Notes: a model not told the origin generated them from the sequence alone. Shown: positions 25,953 through 34,654, counted from the first letter of the stretch. The stretch: DNA of 64,000 nt from Streptomyces phaeoluteigriseus (GCF_001896135.2 NZ_MPOH02000011.1:788515-852514); one strand, 5' to 3'. Translations and numbers: made by a program.

Positions 25953-26837
25953 TCAACTACGCTGCGTAGCGCGTGCCTGTTCGTCGGCCGCGCCCCCCGC
26001 TCCGACCAAACCCGTCCGCATCCCGCGCAGCCGGGGCTCGAACCGCCTCATCTCCCGTTGCCCGACGGTCCCGATGAGCGCGGGCAGATAACCGCGGATC
26101 CCCTGCATCCCCCGCAGCCACCACTGCCCGTACACGTGCGAGGAGCGCCGTTCCACCCCGGCGACGATCCGGTCCACGGCCGGGCCCAGCGGGTAGGTCT
26201 TGTTGGACGGCCAGGGCAGCCGCTGCCTCAACTCCCGCATCACGTCCTCCTGGTCGGCGCCGCGCACCATGTCGGTGTCGGTCCAGGACAGGTAACCGAC
26301 GCCCACGCGTACGCCCTTGTGGCCGACCTCGGCGCGCAGGCTGTGCGCGTACGCCTCCACGCCCGACTTGGACGCGCAGTACGCCGTCATCATCGGGGCC
26401 GGGGTGATCGCCGCGAGGGAGGCGATCTGGAGGAGGTAGCCGCGGCTCTCCATCAGCACCGGCAGGAAGGCGCGGGCCGTGACGGCCGAGCCGATGAGGT
26501 TGACCTCGATGACCCGCCGCCACGCGTCCGGGTCGGAGTCGACGAACGGGCCGCCCGAGGCCACGCCCGCGTTGGCGACCACGATGTCCACCTTGCCGAA
26601 GCGTTCCTTCACCTCCTGGGCGACGCGGGCCATCGCCACGTGGTCGGTGACGTCGGCGTACCAGTGACCGCTGTCTCCGTGCAGCCGCTCCGCGACCTGC
26701 TTGAGCGCGTCCGGCTCCAGGCCGACCAGCGCGACGGTCGCCCCGCGTGCGGAGAGCTTGCGGGCGAGCAGTTCGCCGACGCCCCGCGCGGCACCGGTGA
26801 CGACCGCGACCTGTCCTTCGAGGCTGACCTTGCTCAT
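25953..26837 (-). CDS. Short-chain dehydrogenase/reductase
   Basis: A 294-residue classical SDR. Cofactor motif TGAARGVG near residue 15, NAG in VVANAGVASGG, and catalytic Ser...Tyr-x-x-x-Lys in QIASLAAITPAPMMTAYCASKSGVEAYAHSLRAEVG. The C-terminal 60 residues (WWLRGMQGIRGYLPALIG, REMRRFEPRLRGMR) resemble SDRs that accompany Baeyer-Villiger monooxygenases. It is the third gene of an operon; its ATG overlaps the stop codon of the hydrolase gene (ATGA). AGGAGGG 5 nt upstream. Likely oxidises or reduces an alcohol/ketone in the same pathway as the monooxygenase (inference). Confidence 0.92.
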   Translation of the reverse strand: MSKVSLEGQVAVVTGAARGVGELLARKLSARGATVALVGLEPDALKQVAERLHGDSGHWYADVTDHVAMARVAQEVKERFGKVDIVVANAGVASGGPFVDSDPDAWRRVIEVNLIGSAVTARAFLPVLMESRGYLLQIASLAAITPAPMMTAYCASKSGVEAYAHSLRAEVGHKGVRVGVGYLSWTDTDMVRGADQEDVMRELRQRLPWPSNKTYPLGPAVDRIVAGVERRSSHVYGQWWLRGMQGIRGYLPALIGTVGQREMRRFEPRLRGMRTGLVGAGGAADEQARATQRS

Positions 26838-27748
26838 GCGCCCTCCTTCTTCATGGATACGTGCGTGGTGACGAGGTCCCGGATCATGCCGGTGACCAGC
26901 TCCGGTGCCTCCACCGGCGTCATGTGGCCGAGGCCGGGCAGCTCCGTGAGGCCGACGCAGTGCGGCAGCGCCTCGGCTATCCGGCGGGCGTGCACGGGCG
27001 GGGTCATCCGGTCCGCCGAGCCCACCATCACCGCTGCCGGTACCCGCAACTCCCGTACGGCGTGGTCGAGATCGAGCAGGTCGAGGACGTTCGACCAGGC
27101 GTGCCGGACCCGGCGGGGGCAGGCGTGCACGATCAGCGCGCAGGCCTCCACCATGTGCGGGGCCGAACCGGCGCCCATCGTGGCGTACTTGAGGATCCGG
27201 CGGGCGAGTGGCGTGACCGGGCCGAGGGGCGCCCGCGAACCGAGGATGTGCCCGGTCAGCCAGGTCCGCAGCCGGCCCGGCCGCATCGGTACGACGGTGG
27301 ACTCGGCGACCAGCCGCGAACTGCCCGTGCTGCACAGCAGGACGGCCGCCGCGTGGTCCCGGAACGCGGGCCGGGCGGACGCGGCCATGATGGTCATGCC
27401 GCCCATGGAGTGCCCGGCGATCACGGCCTTCTCGCCCGGCGCGAGGGTCGCGGTGAGTACGGCTTCGAGGTCGTCGGCGAGCAGGTCGGCGGTGCACGCC
27501 GGGCTCGCCGGGGTGCGGCCGTGGCCGCGCTGGTCGTAGGCGACGACCCGGTGGTCGGCGGACAGGGCGCGGATCTGTGCCGCCCAGAACGCGGTCGAAC
27601 AGGTCCAGCCGTGCGCGAGGACGACCGCCGGGGCGTGGTCCGGGCCGTGCACCTCGACGTGCAGTTCGGTGCCGTCGGCGGAGCGGGCGGTCAGGACGCG
27701 GGTGGGCGCGGGCGGGGCGTACGGGCCGAGGGCGACGCTGGTCGTCAC
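26834..27748 (-). CDS. Alpha/beta-hydrolase
   Basis: A 304-residue serine hydrolase. The oxyanion/His-Gly block is VVLAHGWTCSTAFWAAQI, the nucleophile elbow GHSMGGMT, the late Asp in VGSADRMTPP and the catalytic His in LPGLGHMTPVEAPEL. Consistent with an esterase or lactonase; with the Baeyer-Villiger-type monooxygenase upstream the natural reading is hydrolysis of the ester formed by that enzyme. GTG 27748 overlaps the monooxygenase stop (GTGA), and its own stop overlaps the SDR start, so all three are coupled. Confidence 0.93.
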   Translation of the reverse strand: MTTSVALGPYAPPAPTRVLTARSADGTELHVEVHGPDHAPAVVLAHGWTCSTAFWAAQIRALSADHRVVAYDQRGHGRTPASPACTADLLADDLEAVLTATLAPGEKAVIAGHSMGGMTIMAASARPAFRDHAAAVLLCSTGSSRLVAESTVVPMRPGRLRTWLTGHILGSRAPLGPVTPLARRILKYATMGAGSAPHMVEACALIVHACPRRVRHAWSNVLDLLDLDHAVRELRVPAAVMVGSADRMTPPVHARRIAEALPHCVGLTELPGLGHMTPVEAPELVTGMIRDLVTTHVSMKKEGA

Positions 27749-29265
27749 GCGGTCACCTCCGGCCGCTCGGCCCGGTCCGCCGTCTCCTCGGTGGCCGGGG
27801 CGCGCAGGACCTCGTACTCGGCGAGGTCCACCCGCCGGGTCGCACGGCGGAACTCGCTGGTGGTGCCCGGCCAGATGGTGGTGTTGCGGCCGCTCGCGTC
27901 CATGTACCAGCTGGTGCAGCCGCCGGTGTTCCACACCGTGCGCCGCATCCGGTCCTGGACCCGCCGGTTCCAGGCGTGCACGGCGCTCGGGCGGGCGTCC
28001 AGGGCGGCCCGGCCCCCGAGGACGTCGAGCTGGCGGAGGTAGTCGGCCATGTAGTTCAGCTGGGACTCGATCATGAGGATCATGGAGGAGTTCCCGAGGC
28101 CGGTGTTGGGCCCGATGATCGTCATCCAGTTGGGGAACCCGGCCGCGGAAGCGCCGCGCAGCGACTCCATGCCGTCCTTCCAGCTCTCCGCGAGGGTCCG
28201 CCCGTCGGCGCCGACGACCCGCTCGGCGATCGGCATGTCCGTGACCCGGAAACCGGTGCCGAAGACGATCGCGTCGACCTCGGCCTCGCTGCCGTCGGCG
28301 GCGACCAGGGTGTTCCCGCGGATCTCGCGCAGCCCGCTCGCCACCACGTCCACGTTCGGGCGGGTGAGCGCCGGGTAGTACTCGCTGGACAGCAGGATCC
28401 GCTTGCAGCCGATGCGGTAGTCCGGGGTGAGCTTGGCGCGCAGGGCCGGGTCCTTGACCGCGCGGGCCATGTTCCCCTTGGCGAGCCGCTCGACGAAGCC
28501 GAGTTCGTTCGGGTGCTTGGTGAAGGCCTGCACCTGGAGTTCGCGGATGCCCCACAGCAGTCCGCGGCGGGCCTGCGCGGTGAACGGCAACCGCTTGTGC
28601 AGCCAGCGCTCGGGGCCGCTGATCGCCCGGTCGATGCGGGGCATCACCCACGGCGGGGTGCGCTGGAAGAGGGTGAGGCCGGCGACCTTCGGCTGGATCG
28701 CCGGCACGATCTGGATGGCCGAGGCGCCCGTGCCCACCATGGCGACGCGCTTGCCGGTGAGGTCGTAGTCGTGGTCCCAGCGGGCGGAGTGGAAGACCTT
28801 GCCCGGGAACGACTCCAGGCCGGGGATCTCGGGGATCTTCGGGTCGGACAGCGGCCCGGTCGCGGAGATCACGACGTCGGCCGAGAGCGATCCGCTCGCG
28901 GTCTCGATGTCCCAGCGCAGCTGCTCCGGGTCCCAGGCCACCCGCTTGACCTCGGAGTCGAAGCGGATGTGGGGGCGCAGCCGGAAGACGTCCGCGACAT
29001 GCTCCAGGTAGGCGCGGATGTGCTCCTGCCCGGAGAAGGTGCGCGGCCAGTCGGGGTTGGGCGCGAAGGAGAAGGAGTACAGGTGGGACGGCACGTCACA
29101 GGCGCAACCGGGGTAACTGTTGTCCCGCCAGGTGCCGCCGACACCGCTCGCCCGCTCCAGGACGACGAAGTCGGTGATCCCCTCCCGGCGCAGCCGCACC
29201 GCAGCCCCCAGTCCGCCGAACCCCGACCCGATCACCGCCACCCGCACATGCTCGTACTCGGTCAT
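27745..29265 (-). CDS. Flavin-containing (Baeyer-Villiger type) monooxygenase
   Basis: A 506-residue class B flavoprotein monooxygenase. FAD motif GSGFGGLGAAVRL near the N-terminus, WRDNSYPGCACDVPSHLYSFSF, the BVMO-type fingerprint FPGKVFHSARWDHD (FxGxxxHxxxW), and NADPH motif GTGASAIQIVPAI. Converts ketones to esters or oxidises heteroatoms; substrate unknown. First gene of a three-gene operon with hydrolase and SDR. ATG 29265 with GGGAGG 9 nt upstream; the frame is open further 5'. A 16-bp palindrome lies about 70 bp upstream, next to the divergent MerR gene. Confidence 0.93.
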   Translation of the reverse strand: MTEYEHVRVAVIGSGFGGLGAAVRLRREGITDFVVLERASGVGGTWRDNSYPGCACDVPSHLYSFSFAPNPDWPRTFSGQEHIRAYLEHVADVFRLRPHIRFDSEVKRVAWDPEQLRWDIETASGSLSADVVISATGPLSDPKIPEIPGLESFPGKVFHSARWDHDYDLTGKRVAMVGTGASAIQIVPAIQPKVAGLTLFQRTPPWVMPRIDRAISGPERWLHKRLPFTAQARRGLLWGIRELQVQAFTKHPNELGFVERLAKGNMARAVKDPALRAKLTPDYRIGCKRILLSSEYYPALTRPNVDVVASGLREIRGNTLVAADGSEAEVDAIVFGTGFRVTDMPIAERVVGADGRTLAESWKDGMESLRGASAAGFPNWMTIIGPNTGLGNSSMILMIESQLNYMADYLRQLDVLGGRAALDARPSAVHAWNRRVQDRMRRTVWNTGGCTSWYMDASGRNTTIWPGTTSEFRRATRRVDLAEYEVLRAPATEETADRAERPEVTA

Positions 29266-29334
29266 CCCGACGCCTCCCTGCCTCACGACACTGCGACAAC
29301 TGCGGAATCCACGAATCTGCGACTCTGTGACTCT

Positions 29335-29350
29335 GCCAGTGAACACTGGC
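29335..29350. promoter_or_regulatory. Perfect palindrome in the FMO/MerR divergent promoter
   Basis: GCCAGTGAACACTGGC is a perfect inverted repeat with an AA spacer. It is followed by a second dyad, CGGAGC-N8-GCTCCG (29356-29375). Together they lie midway between the monooxygenase operon and the merR-type gene and are good operator candidates. Confidence 0.55.
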
Positions 29351-29435
29351 GCAATCGGAGCGTAGAGCAGCTCCGTACTGATGGGTAGGGGCCGGGGGAG
29401 GGAAAGTTACCGACGGTACGACATAGGCTTCCCGA

Positions 29436-30086
29436 GTGACCGACAAGCGGGAGTACCGGACGGAGGAGCTGGCCAGGGAGGCCGGCATCACGGTGCGCAC
29501 CCTGCGCTTCTACCGCGAGCGCAAACTGCTCGCGCCACCTCGCCGCGAGGGCCGTATCGCCTGGTACGACGACCATCACCTGGCCCGCCTGCGCACGATC
29601 GCGGCGCTGCTGGACCGCGGCCACACCCTGACCGGCATCGCCGAACTGGCCGACGCCCTCGACCACGGCCGCGACGTCGCCGACCTGCTCGGCGTGGGCG
29701 GCCCCACCGAGGAGGAACCGATCCACCTCACCCCCGAGGAACTCGCCGCCCGCTTCGAGGGCCAGGTCACCCCGGAGAACCTGGCCGCCGCCCTGGACCT
29801 CGGCTACCTGGCCACCGACGGCGACGAGATCGTCCACATCAGCCGCCGCCTGCTGGACGTCTCCGCCGCCCTGGTCCGCGAGGGCATCCCCCTGGCGGAG
29901 GTCCTCACCGCGGGCGCCCGCGTCCGCGACCACGCCGACGCCCTCGCCGAACTCTTCACCGCCGTGATCCTCCGCCACGCCGGCGAGGAGGCCCTGCCCC
30001 GCCTGCGCCCGCTGGCACGCAGCGTGGTGGAGGCGGAGCTGTCCCTGGCGCTGGACCGGCGGTTGCGGCGGGTTCAGAGGTCGTAG
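29436..30086 (+). CDS. MerR family transcriptional regulator
   Basis: A 216-residue regulator. The N-terminal winged helix starts YRTEELAREAGITVRTLRFYRERKLLAPPRR and continues GRIAWYDDHHLARLRTIAALLDRGHTLTGIAELADAL. The long C-terminal part lacks the cysteines of metal sensors and resembles effector-binding domains of uncharacterised actinobacterial MerR proteins. It is divergent from the monooxygenase operon and is its likely regulator. Its 3' end overlaps the convergent exonuclease III gene by 13 bp. Confidence 0.9.
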   Translation: MTDKREYRTEELAREAGITVRTLRFYRERKLLAPPRREGRIAWYDDHHLARLRTIAALLDRGHTLTGIAELADALDHGRDVADLLGVGGPTEEEPIHLTPEELAARFEGQVTPENLAAALDLGYLATDGDEIVHISRRLLDVSAALVREGIPLAEVLTAGARVRDHADALAELFTAVILRHAGEEALPRLRPLARSVVEAELSLALDRRLRRVQRS

Positions 30087-30877
30087 ACCACCGTGACCGG
30101 CGCGTGGTCCGACCACCGCTCGTCATGCGTGGGCGCCCGTTCCACCAGGCCCTTCACGGCCTTGGCCGCCAGACCGGGGGTCGAGACATGAAGGTCGATC
30201 CTCCATCCCGAGTCGTTGTCGAACGCCCGCCCCCGGTACGACCACCACGTGTACGGGCCCGGCACGTCCGGGTGCAGGGCGCGGACCACGTCGACGTAGC
30301 CGCCCGCCTCGGGGGTGAGGACCTGGGTCAGCCAGTCGCGTTCCTCGGGGAGGAAGCCGGAGTTCCTGGTGTTGGAGCGCCAGTTCTTCAGGTCGGCCTG
30401 CTGGTGGGCGATGTTCCAGTCGCCGCAGACCAGGACCTGGCGGCCGTCGGCGGCGGCGCGTTCGCGGAGGGTCTTGAGGTAGGCGAGGAACTCGTCCATG
30501 AAACGGACCTTTTCGTCCTGGCGGTCGGTGCCGACCTCACCGGACGGGAGGTAGAGGGAGGCGACCGTCACACCCGGCAGGTCGGCCTCGACGTAACGGC
30601 CGCTCGGGTCGAACTCGGTGGAGCCGAAGCCGACGCGGACGGCGTCCGGTTCGCGGCGGGTGTAGAGGGAGACGCCCGCGCGGCCCTTGGCGGCGGCGGG
30701 GGCGTGGGTGACGTACCAGCCCTCTGGGGCGCGGACCGTCTCCGGCAGTTGCTGCGGTTCGGCGCGCACCTCCTGGAGGCACAGCACATCGGCGGAGGTG
30801 TCGGCGAGCCACTCCACGAAGCCCTTCTTCGCGGCGGCCCGCAGCCCATTCACGTTCACGGAGGTCACGGTCAGCAC
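30074..30877 (-). CDS. xthA: Exodeoxyribonuclease III
   Basis: A 267-residue AP endonuclease/3'-exonuclease of base-excision repair. Catalytic blocks are TSVNVNGLRAA, the metal Glu in DVLCLQEVRAE, GVSLYTRREP, the DWN in VCGDWNIAHQQ (Asp/Asn), WWSYRGRAFDNDSGWRIDLHVST, and the final DH in WSDHAPVTVVYDL. GTG 30877 (MLTVTSVNVNG) is preferred; TATCGT 13 bp upstream suggests a leaderless transcript. Conserved single-copy housekeeping gene. Confidence 0.95.
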   Translation of the reverse strand: MLTVTSVNVNGLRAAAKKGFVEWLADTSADVLCLQEVRAEPQQLPETVRAPEGWYVTHAPAAAKGRAGVSLYTRREPDAVRVGFGSTEFDPSGRYVEADLPGVTVASLYLPSGEVGTDRQDEKVRFMDEFLAYLKTLRERAAADGRQVLVCGDWNIAHQQADLKNWRSNTRNSGFLPEERDWLTQVLTPEAGGYVDVVRALHPDVPGPYTWWSYRGRAFDNDSGWRIDLHVSTPGLAAKAVKGLVERAPTHDERWSDHAPVTVVYDL

Positions 30878-30957
30878 CCCGGCACGATACCGGCACACTG
30901 GACGGGGTCCAGATTCTCCTCCGCCGCCTAGTTATGCATGGATGTGCAGTGAGCAGC

Positions 30958-31440
30958 ATGAACATACGTCGCGTTCCGTTCGACCACCCCGACGCCGTGA
31001 AGCTGAACGACGAGGTCCAGGCCGAGTACCACGAGCGCTACGGCGACGGCGGTGACGCCACGGTCCTGGAGCCCGCCGACTTCGATCCGCCGCGCGGCCT
31101 GTACCTCATCGCCTACGACGAGCTGGGCCGTCCGGTCGCCACGGGCGGCTGGCGCAGCCAGGACGAGAACGGCGAGGGCAACCAGGACGGCGACGCCGAG
31201 CTGAAGCGGATGTTCGTGGTCAGGCAGGCGCGGGGGCGCGGGCTGGCCCGGCGGATGCTCGCGGCGCTGGAGGAGGACGCCCGCGCGGCCGGCCGGCTCC
31301 GCATGGTCCTGGAGACCGGCACCGAGCAGCCGGAGGCCATCGCGCTGTACACCTCCAGCGGCTACGCGCCCTGCGCCAAGTTCGGCTACTACCGCTTCCA
31401 CGACGACAGCCGCTGCTTCGCGAAGCCGCTCAGCGTTTGA
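30958..31440 (+). CDS. GNAT family N-acetyltransferase
   Basis: A 160-residue acetyltransferase. The acetyl-CoA loop is ELKRMFVVRQARGRGLARRMLAALEEDA (RxxGxG/A), and the C-terminal motif B is MVLETGTEQPEAIALYTSSGYAPCAKFGYYRF. Substrate unknown. ATG 30958 is chosen; GTG 30949 is an alternative three codons upstream. A TAGTTAT hexamer at about 30929 is a likely -10 element, making the leader very short. The last conserved gene before the accessory island. Confidence 0.88.
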   Translation: MNIRRVPFDHPDAVKLNDEVQAEYHERYGDGGDATVLEPADFDPPRGLYLIAYDELGRPVATGGWRSQDENGEGNQDGDAELKRMFVVRQARGRGLARRMLAALEEDARAAGRLRMVLETGTEQPEAIALYTSSGYAPCAKFGYYRFHDDSRCFAKPLSV

Positions 31441-31519
31441 GGTGAGCCTGGGCTCTCGGGACCTGCTGTTTGCTGACGGGCCGGTGACGGTCTGCGGCGA
31501 TGCGCGCTCGTCAGGGCGC

Positions 31520-31705
31520 TCAGGTCTTTGTCCGCAAGCTGTGGATAAGGGCTTGGAGTCCGGGGGGTGTGGTCGTGAGGGTGATGGTCGGTTCGTCACT
31601 CTCACGGAGTTGCAGGGTTTTGGCGGAGGCGGCGATTTCCAGGCAGGCGTTTCCCTCGCCTCCGCCGGAGAACGACGACTTCTGCCAGGTCAGGGATGCG
31701 GGCAT
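31520..31705 (-). CDS. DUF397 small protein
   Basis: A 61-residue protein of the form LTWQKSSFSGGGEGNACLEIA...LQLRESDEP...PPGLQALIHSLR, the DUF397 pattern. Such proteins occur in Streptomyces almost always directly downstream of XRE/DUF5753 regulators, as here (17-bp gap). They are thought to work with or against that regulator in development and antibiotic control (whiJ/abaA-like loci). The sequence is less G+C-biased than its neighbours. Confidence 0.9.
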   Translation of the reverse strand: MPASLTWQKSSFSGGGEGNACLEIAASAKTLQLRESDEPTITLTTTPPGLQALIHSLRTKT

Positions 31706-31722
31706 CCTGCGGCCTTTCCTGT

Positions 31723-32574
31723 CTAGATCTGCCGCGCCAGGCGGTGGATGAAGTCTTGCGACGCTTCGACAGTGAGCGCCAGGTCTCTCATGCGGTCGAA
31801 AAGGACCCGGTACCAGGCGAGTTGTGCTTCGGCGTCGAGGAACAGGACGCCATGCAGGGCGTCGAGCTGGACCGTGTCGAGCTGGGGTACCGCGCCGCCC
31901 ACGTACATGACGGGGCTGCCGAGTCCTGCGAACCCTTCTGCGTCGTACGTCACGACCCGCACGGAGATGTTGTCGCGATGCGCCAGTTCCAGGATGCGGT
32001 CGAGCTGAGCGCGGGCCGCCTTGCGCCCTCCGAAGCGCATGCGGAGCGCGGATTCGTGAATGATCGCTTCCTGGGGGACGCGCGCTTCGGGCTCGATGAG
32101 TTGCTGGCGCTGTAACCGGTGCTGGATCTGGAGTTCCCGCTCCGTATCCGTGAGTTGGGGCGCCGAGAGTCCGAATACGGCGCGCATGTAGTCCTCGATC
32201 TGGAAGAGGCCGGGGATGTGTACGACCTGGTAGGTGCGGATGTACGTGGCGTGGTGTTCGAGTTCGGCGACATCCAGGAAGCTGGACGCGATGCGGTCTC
32301 GGTATGCCTGCCACCAACGTTTGCCGCGCTCATTCGCCATGGCCACCAACGCGTTGGCGAGAAGCTCATCCTCGCAGCCGTAGATCTCCGCGAGGCGAAG
32401 TACGCGCCCCTCGCTGATGCCCGCGCGTCCGGCCTCCTGGTGGCTGAGCATCATGTGGTTCGAGCCGATTGCGACGGCAGCCTCTCGCGCGGTCATCCCA
32501 GCGCGCTCACGCATCTTGCGCAGTTCAGTGCCAAGCCTGACCTGGCGTGCCGTCGGGTTGCTGCGTTGCGGCAT
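31723..32574 (-). CDS. XRE family regulator with DUF5753 (Scr1-type)
   Basis: A 283-residue regulator: helix-turn-helix in TARQVRLGTELRKMRERAGMTAREAAVAIGSNHMMLSHQEAGRAG (residues 8-50), then the DUF5753 domain (YQVVHIPGLFQIEDYMRAVF, ALRMRFGGRKAARAQLDRILELA, VMYVGGAVPQLDTVQLD). Paired with DUF397. Codon 154 is TTA (32113-32115, Leu in HRLQRQ), the rare codon read by bldA tRNA, so translation is likely development-dependent. First gene of the two-gene leftward unit; the direct repeats at 32648-32677 lie in its promoter region. Confidence 0.92.
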   Translation of the reverse strand: MPQRSNPTARQVRLGTELRKMRERAGMTAREAAVAIGSNHMMLSHQEAGRAGISEGRVLRLAEIYGCEDELLANALVAMANERGKRWWQAYRDRIASSFLDVAELEHHATYIRTYQVVHIPGLFQIEDYMRAVFGLSAPQLTDTERELQIQHRLQRQQLIEPEARVPQEAIIHESALRMRFGGRKAARAQLDRILELAHRDNISVRVVTYDAEGFAGLGSPVMYVGGAVPQLDTVQLDALHGVLFLDAEAQLAWYRVLFDRMRDLALTVEASQDFIHRLARQI

Positions 32575-32878
32575 GCGGCCCGTTCCTCATCGGCTCATGA
32601 AATCTGACGCCCCATCCTGGCACGCAACCCTTCCGGTGGAAATTCCCGGATGCAGGTTGCGACGGATGCAGGTTGCGCCCTACGTTCCGTAATACATCGA
32701 CCACGTGCCGCGATGGACCGCAGTAATCCGGCAGCGCACCGCCCTCCGTCATGCCTGGAAGGCGGCAGGCCACCGTGCGGGACCGCAGGACGCAACAGCT
32801 CGCGAAGCATGCCAACGCCTTGGAGGTTGCATGAATGCAAAATCGACCCGACCTGTCATTCAGATCCGGACCAGCCCG
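32575..32878. other. Intergenic regulatory region of the accessory island
   Basis: No gene is supported. It contains the direct repeat GGATGCAGGTTGCG twice at a 16-bp period (32648-32661, 32664-32677), close to the XRE start, and the palindrome TTGCATGAATGCAA (32827-32840) preceded by AGG, so the motif AGGTTGC appears three times. An ATG at 32831 has GGAGG before it, but the frame soon runs antisense through the helix-turn-helix-TPR gene. Confidence 0.5.
32648..32677. repeat. 14-bp direct repeat, candidate operator
   Basis: GGATGCAGGTTGCG occurs twice in tandem at 16-bp spacing, 74-103 bp upstream of the XRE regulator start codon. Spacing and position fit cooperative binding of an XRE dimer pair, probably autoregulation (inference). 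Confidence 0.5.
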
Positions 32879-34051
32879 TTACGCGGCCAATTCCTGCCGC
32901 AGCAGCTCCAGTGCCTGACTCGCCCGCGCGCAGAGTTCGGGCAAAACCCGGCCGGTGATGCGAACAACTCGCTGAAGTTGGTGCGGCAGACGGTGAGCGC
33001 GCGCGGCGCTGATGGCAGCCGCGAGCCGGTCAGCAGCACCGGTCCGGTCACCACGCAGCAGCAGGACACGGCCTGCTGTGACGTGTTCGATCACCTGCCA
33101 CTGCGGCGTGATTGCCGAGGTGACGGGGGACTGCTCACCGGCAAGGCGTACGGCCTGATCACTACGTCCGGTGGCGACCAGGCCACGCATCCGGATCTCG
33201 TGCAACGCGAAGGGGTTCACCAGCGAGGTGTGCGCGACCTGTTCGAGCAATGCCCGGTTGTCCCGGACCGTCACGTCGAAGAGGGTCCCATCGCCGAGCT
33301 CTCCGGCGGCGCGCGCGAGCAGAGTCAGGGCCGAGGCGCGCCCGTCGTCATCAGGTGCGACAGCGACGGCCTCGTGGAGGCGGCCGACGGCGGCTCCGAG
33401 CAGTCCGGCCTTGCGCAGCTCGTTCCCGTGCATCCGCAGGGCGTACGAGCACATGTCCGGATCATCCAGGTACCGGGCGATGGCCAGTCCCTGACCGGTC
33501 CAGCGGGCGGCGGTGACCAGTCGTTCTTCGGGCAGGACGTGGCCAAGAGCAACGCCCAGTCCGACGCGTGCGCGTGCCAGCAGCGTGAGGAGTTCCCGTT
33601 CGGTATGACCGTCGGCGACCTGGGCTTCCAGTCGGGCCGCCAGCGGCCACAACTCGGCGACCGCTGCGGTCGCGTGTCCGCTCTGGCGGACGATCTCCGC
33701 GAGCCTGACGGTGGAGTTCCCGAACTGCACCATCGCAACATGGTCCGCGTCGGACGGGTCCGTCACTCCCAGCGCATGGGGCGGCAGGCACAGAGCAGCA
33801 GCGATACGGCGGCGAGAGGGCACGTCATCGATGGTGCGGCGTCCGTTCTCAACCATCGAGACGTATGTCTTGTCGTAGCCCAGGAGATCGCCGAGGGCGC
33901 CTTGCGAGAGAGAGTGGATCTGCCGGTAGAACCGCAGAATCGGTCCCAGGTCACGGGTGGAGAGGACGGCTTCAGCCTGTGGGGTCGCCCAGTGCCACAG
34001 GGTGTGCGGCAGCACAGCCCTCGGAACCGGCAGACGGCCGTCGGCCTCCAC
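32879..34051 (-). CDS. Helix-turn-helix regulator with TPR-like C-terminus
   Basis: A 390-residue protein. The N-terminal XRE helix-turn-helix is [49 protein letters not shown] (about residues 38-88). The remaining 300 residues are alpha-helical repeats ([61 protein letters not shown]), as in SARP/AfsR-like or signal-peptide-binding TPR regulators. Starts at GTG 34051, 6 bp after the NUDIX stop, so the two are one leftward unit divergent from the oxygenase-radical SAM operon. Likely regulator of that operon (inference). The start is uncertain because the ribosome site is weak. Confidence 0.85.
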   Translation of the reverse strand: MEADGRLPVPRAVLPHTLWHWATPQAEAVLSTRDLGPILRFYRQIHSLSQGALGDLLGYDKTYVSMVENGRRTIDDVPSRRRIAAALCLPPHALGVTDPSDADHVAMVQFGNSTVRLAEIVRQSGHATAAVAELWPLAARLEAQVADGHTERELLTLLARARVGLGVALGHVLPEERLVTAARWTGQGLAIARYLDDPDMCSYALRMHGNELRKAGLLGAAVGRLHEAVAVAPDDDGRASALTLLARAAGELGDGTLFDVTVRDNRALLEQVAHTSLVNPFALHEIRMRGLVATGRSDQAVRLAGEQSPVTSAITPQWQVIEHVTAGRVLLLRGDRTGAADRLAAAISAARAHRLPHQLQRVVRITGRVLPELCARASQALELLRQELAA

Positions 34052-34057
34052 CGGGGT

Positions 34058-34471
34058 CTACCGCCCCGTTTGCTGCTTGTACCAGGCGGCGACCGACGCC
34101 TTGTATCCGTCGGGCATCCGAAGGCCGGGAACCTCGTCCACCATGAACAGCCCGACTTCCTTGTGCTCGTGGCTGATAACGGGCGGCACATCCGGAGTCA
34201 GGACCGTGCAGCCGTAAGTGACAATCAGGACGTGCCGGTCTGGGATCGGTTGGTACACCCACGCGTCCAACAGCGGCCCGGTGGCAACCTCCCAGCCGGA
34301 TTCCTCCTCGACTTCCCGAACCACGCACTGCTCGGGGGACTCACCGAGCTCCAGCCGCCCACCGGGCAGTTCCCACTCGTCCCGTTCGTTGCGCAGCAGC
34401 AGCACGCGGCCGTCACCGCCCACGGCGACGCCCTTCACGGAGACGGGAAAAGTGTGCGGTGTGTACGTCAT
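34058..34471 (-). CDS. NUDIX hydrolase
   Basis: A 137-residue NUDIX protein. The Nudix box is visible as GGRLELGESPEQCVVREVEEESG (GX5EX7REVxEExG), with N-terminal strand VKGVAVGGDGRVLLLRNERDEWELPGG. Family members hydrolyse nucleoside diphosphates linked to another moiety. It lies 6 bp upstream of the helix-turn-helix-TPR gene and is divergent from the oxygenase operon, so it may clean up or sense a nucleotide produced by the island (inference). Confidence 0.92.
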   Translation of the reverse strand: MTYTPHTFPVSVKGVAVGGDGRVLLLRNERDEWELPGGRLELGESPEQCVVREVEEESGWEVATGPLLDAWVYQPIPDRHVLIVTYGCTVLTPDVPPVISHEHKEVGLFMVDEVPGLRMPDGYKASVAAWYKQQTGR

Positions 34472-34508
34472 GGCGTCCTTCACGGATCGGTGCGATGGCA
34501 GAGCCGAG

Positions 34509-34521
34509 ACGTTCGGAACGT
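34509..34521. promoter_or_regulatory. Palindrome in the NUDIX/oxygenase divergent promoter
   Basis: ACGTTCGGAACGT is a perfect inverted repeat around one central base, 38 bp from the NUDIX start. Candidate operator of the adjacent helix-turn-helix-TPR regulator. Confidence 0.5.
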
Positions 34522-34567
34522 AACACGCACCGGGCACCTGACAGCCCCGATCGACCGTCCAACAGGG

Positions 34568-34581
34568 TTGACAATCTGTCA
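34568..34581. promoter_or_regulatory. Putative -35 with overlapping dyad for the oxygenase operon
   Basis: TTGACA (34568-34573) is a consensus -35 hexamer and overlaps the dyad TGACA-atc-TGTCA. No equally good -10 was seen at 17-18 bp; TTTACG is at shorter spacing. A regulator bound here would block polymerase. Confidence 0.4.
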
Positions 34582-34654
34582 CTTTACGAGGCGGTGCGTG
34601 ACTCCCGACAGTGAGACCACCTGCCTGGCACACCACGACGGAAGGAACTCTCCG

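Noticed and set aside
32705..34654. A long plus-strand frame leading into the oxygenase gene
   Set aside because: The part before 34655 runs antisense through the HTH-TPR and NUDIX genes and has no domain; the oxygenase has its own ribosome site and ATG.
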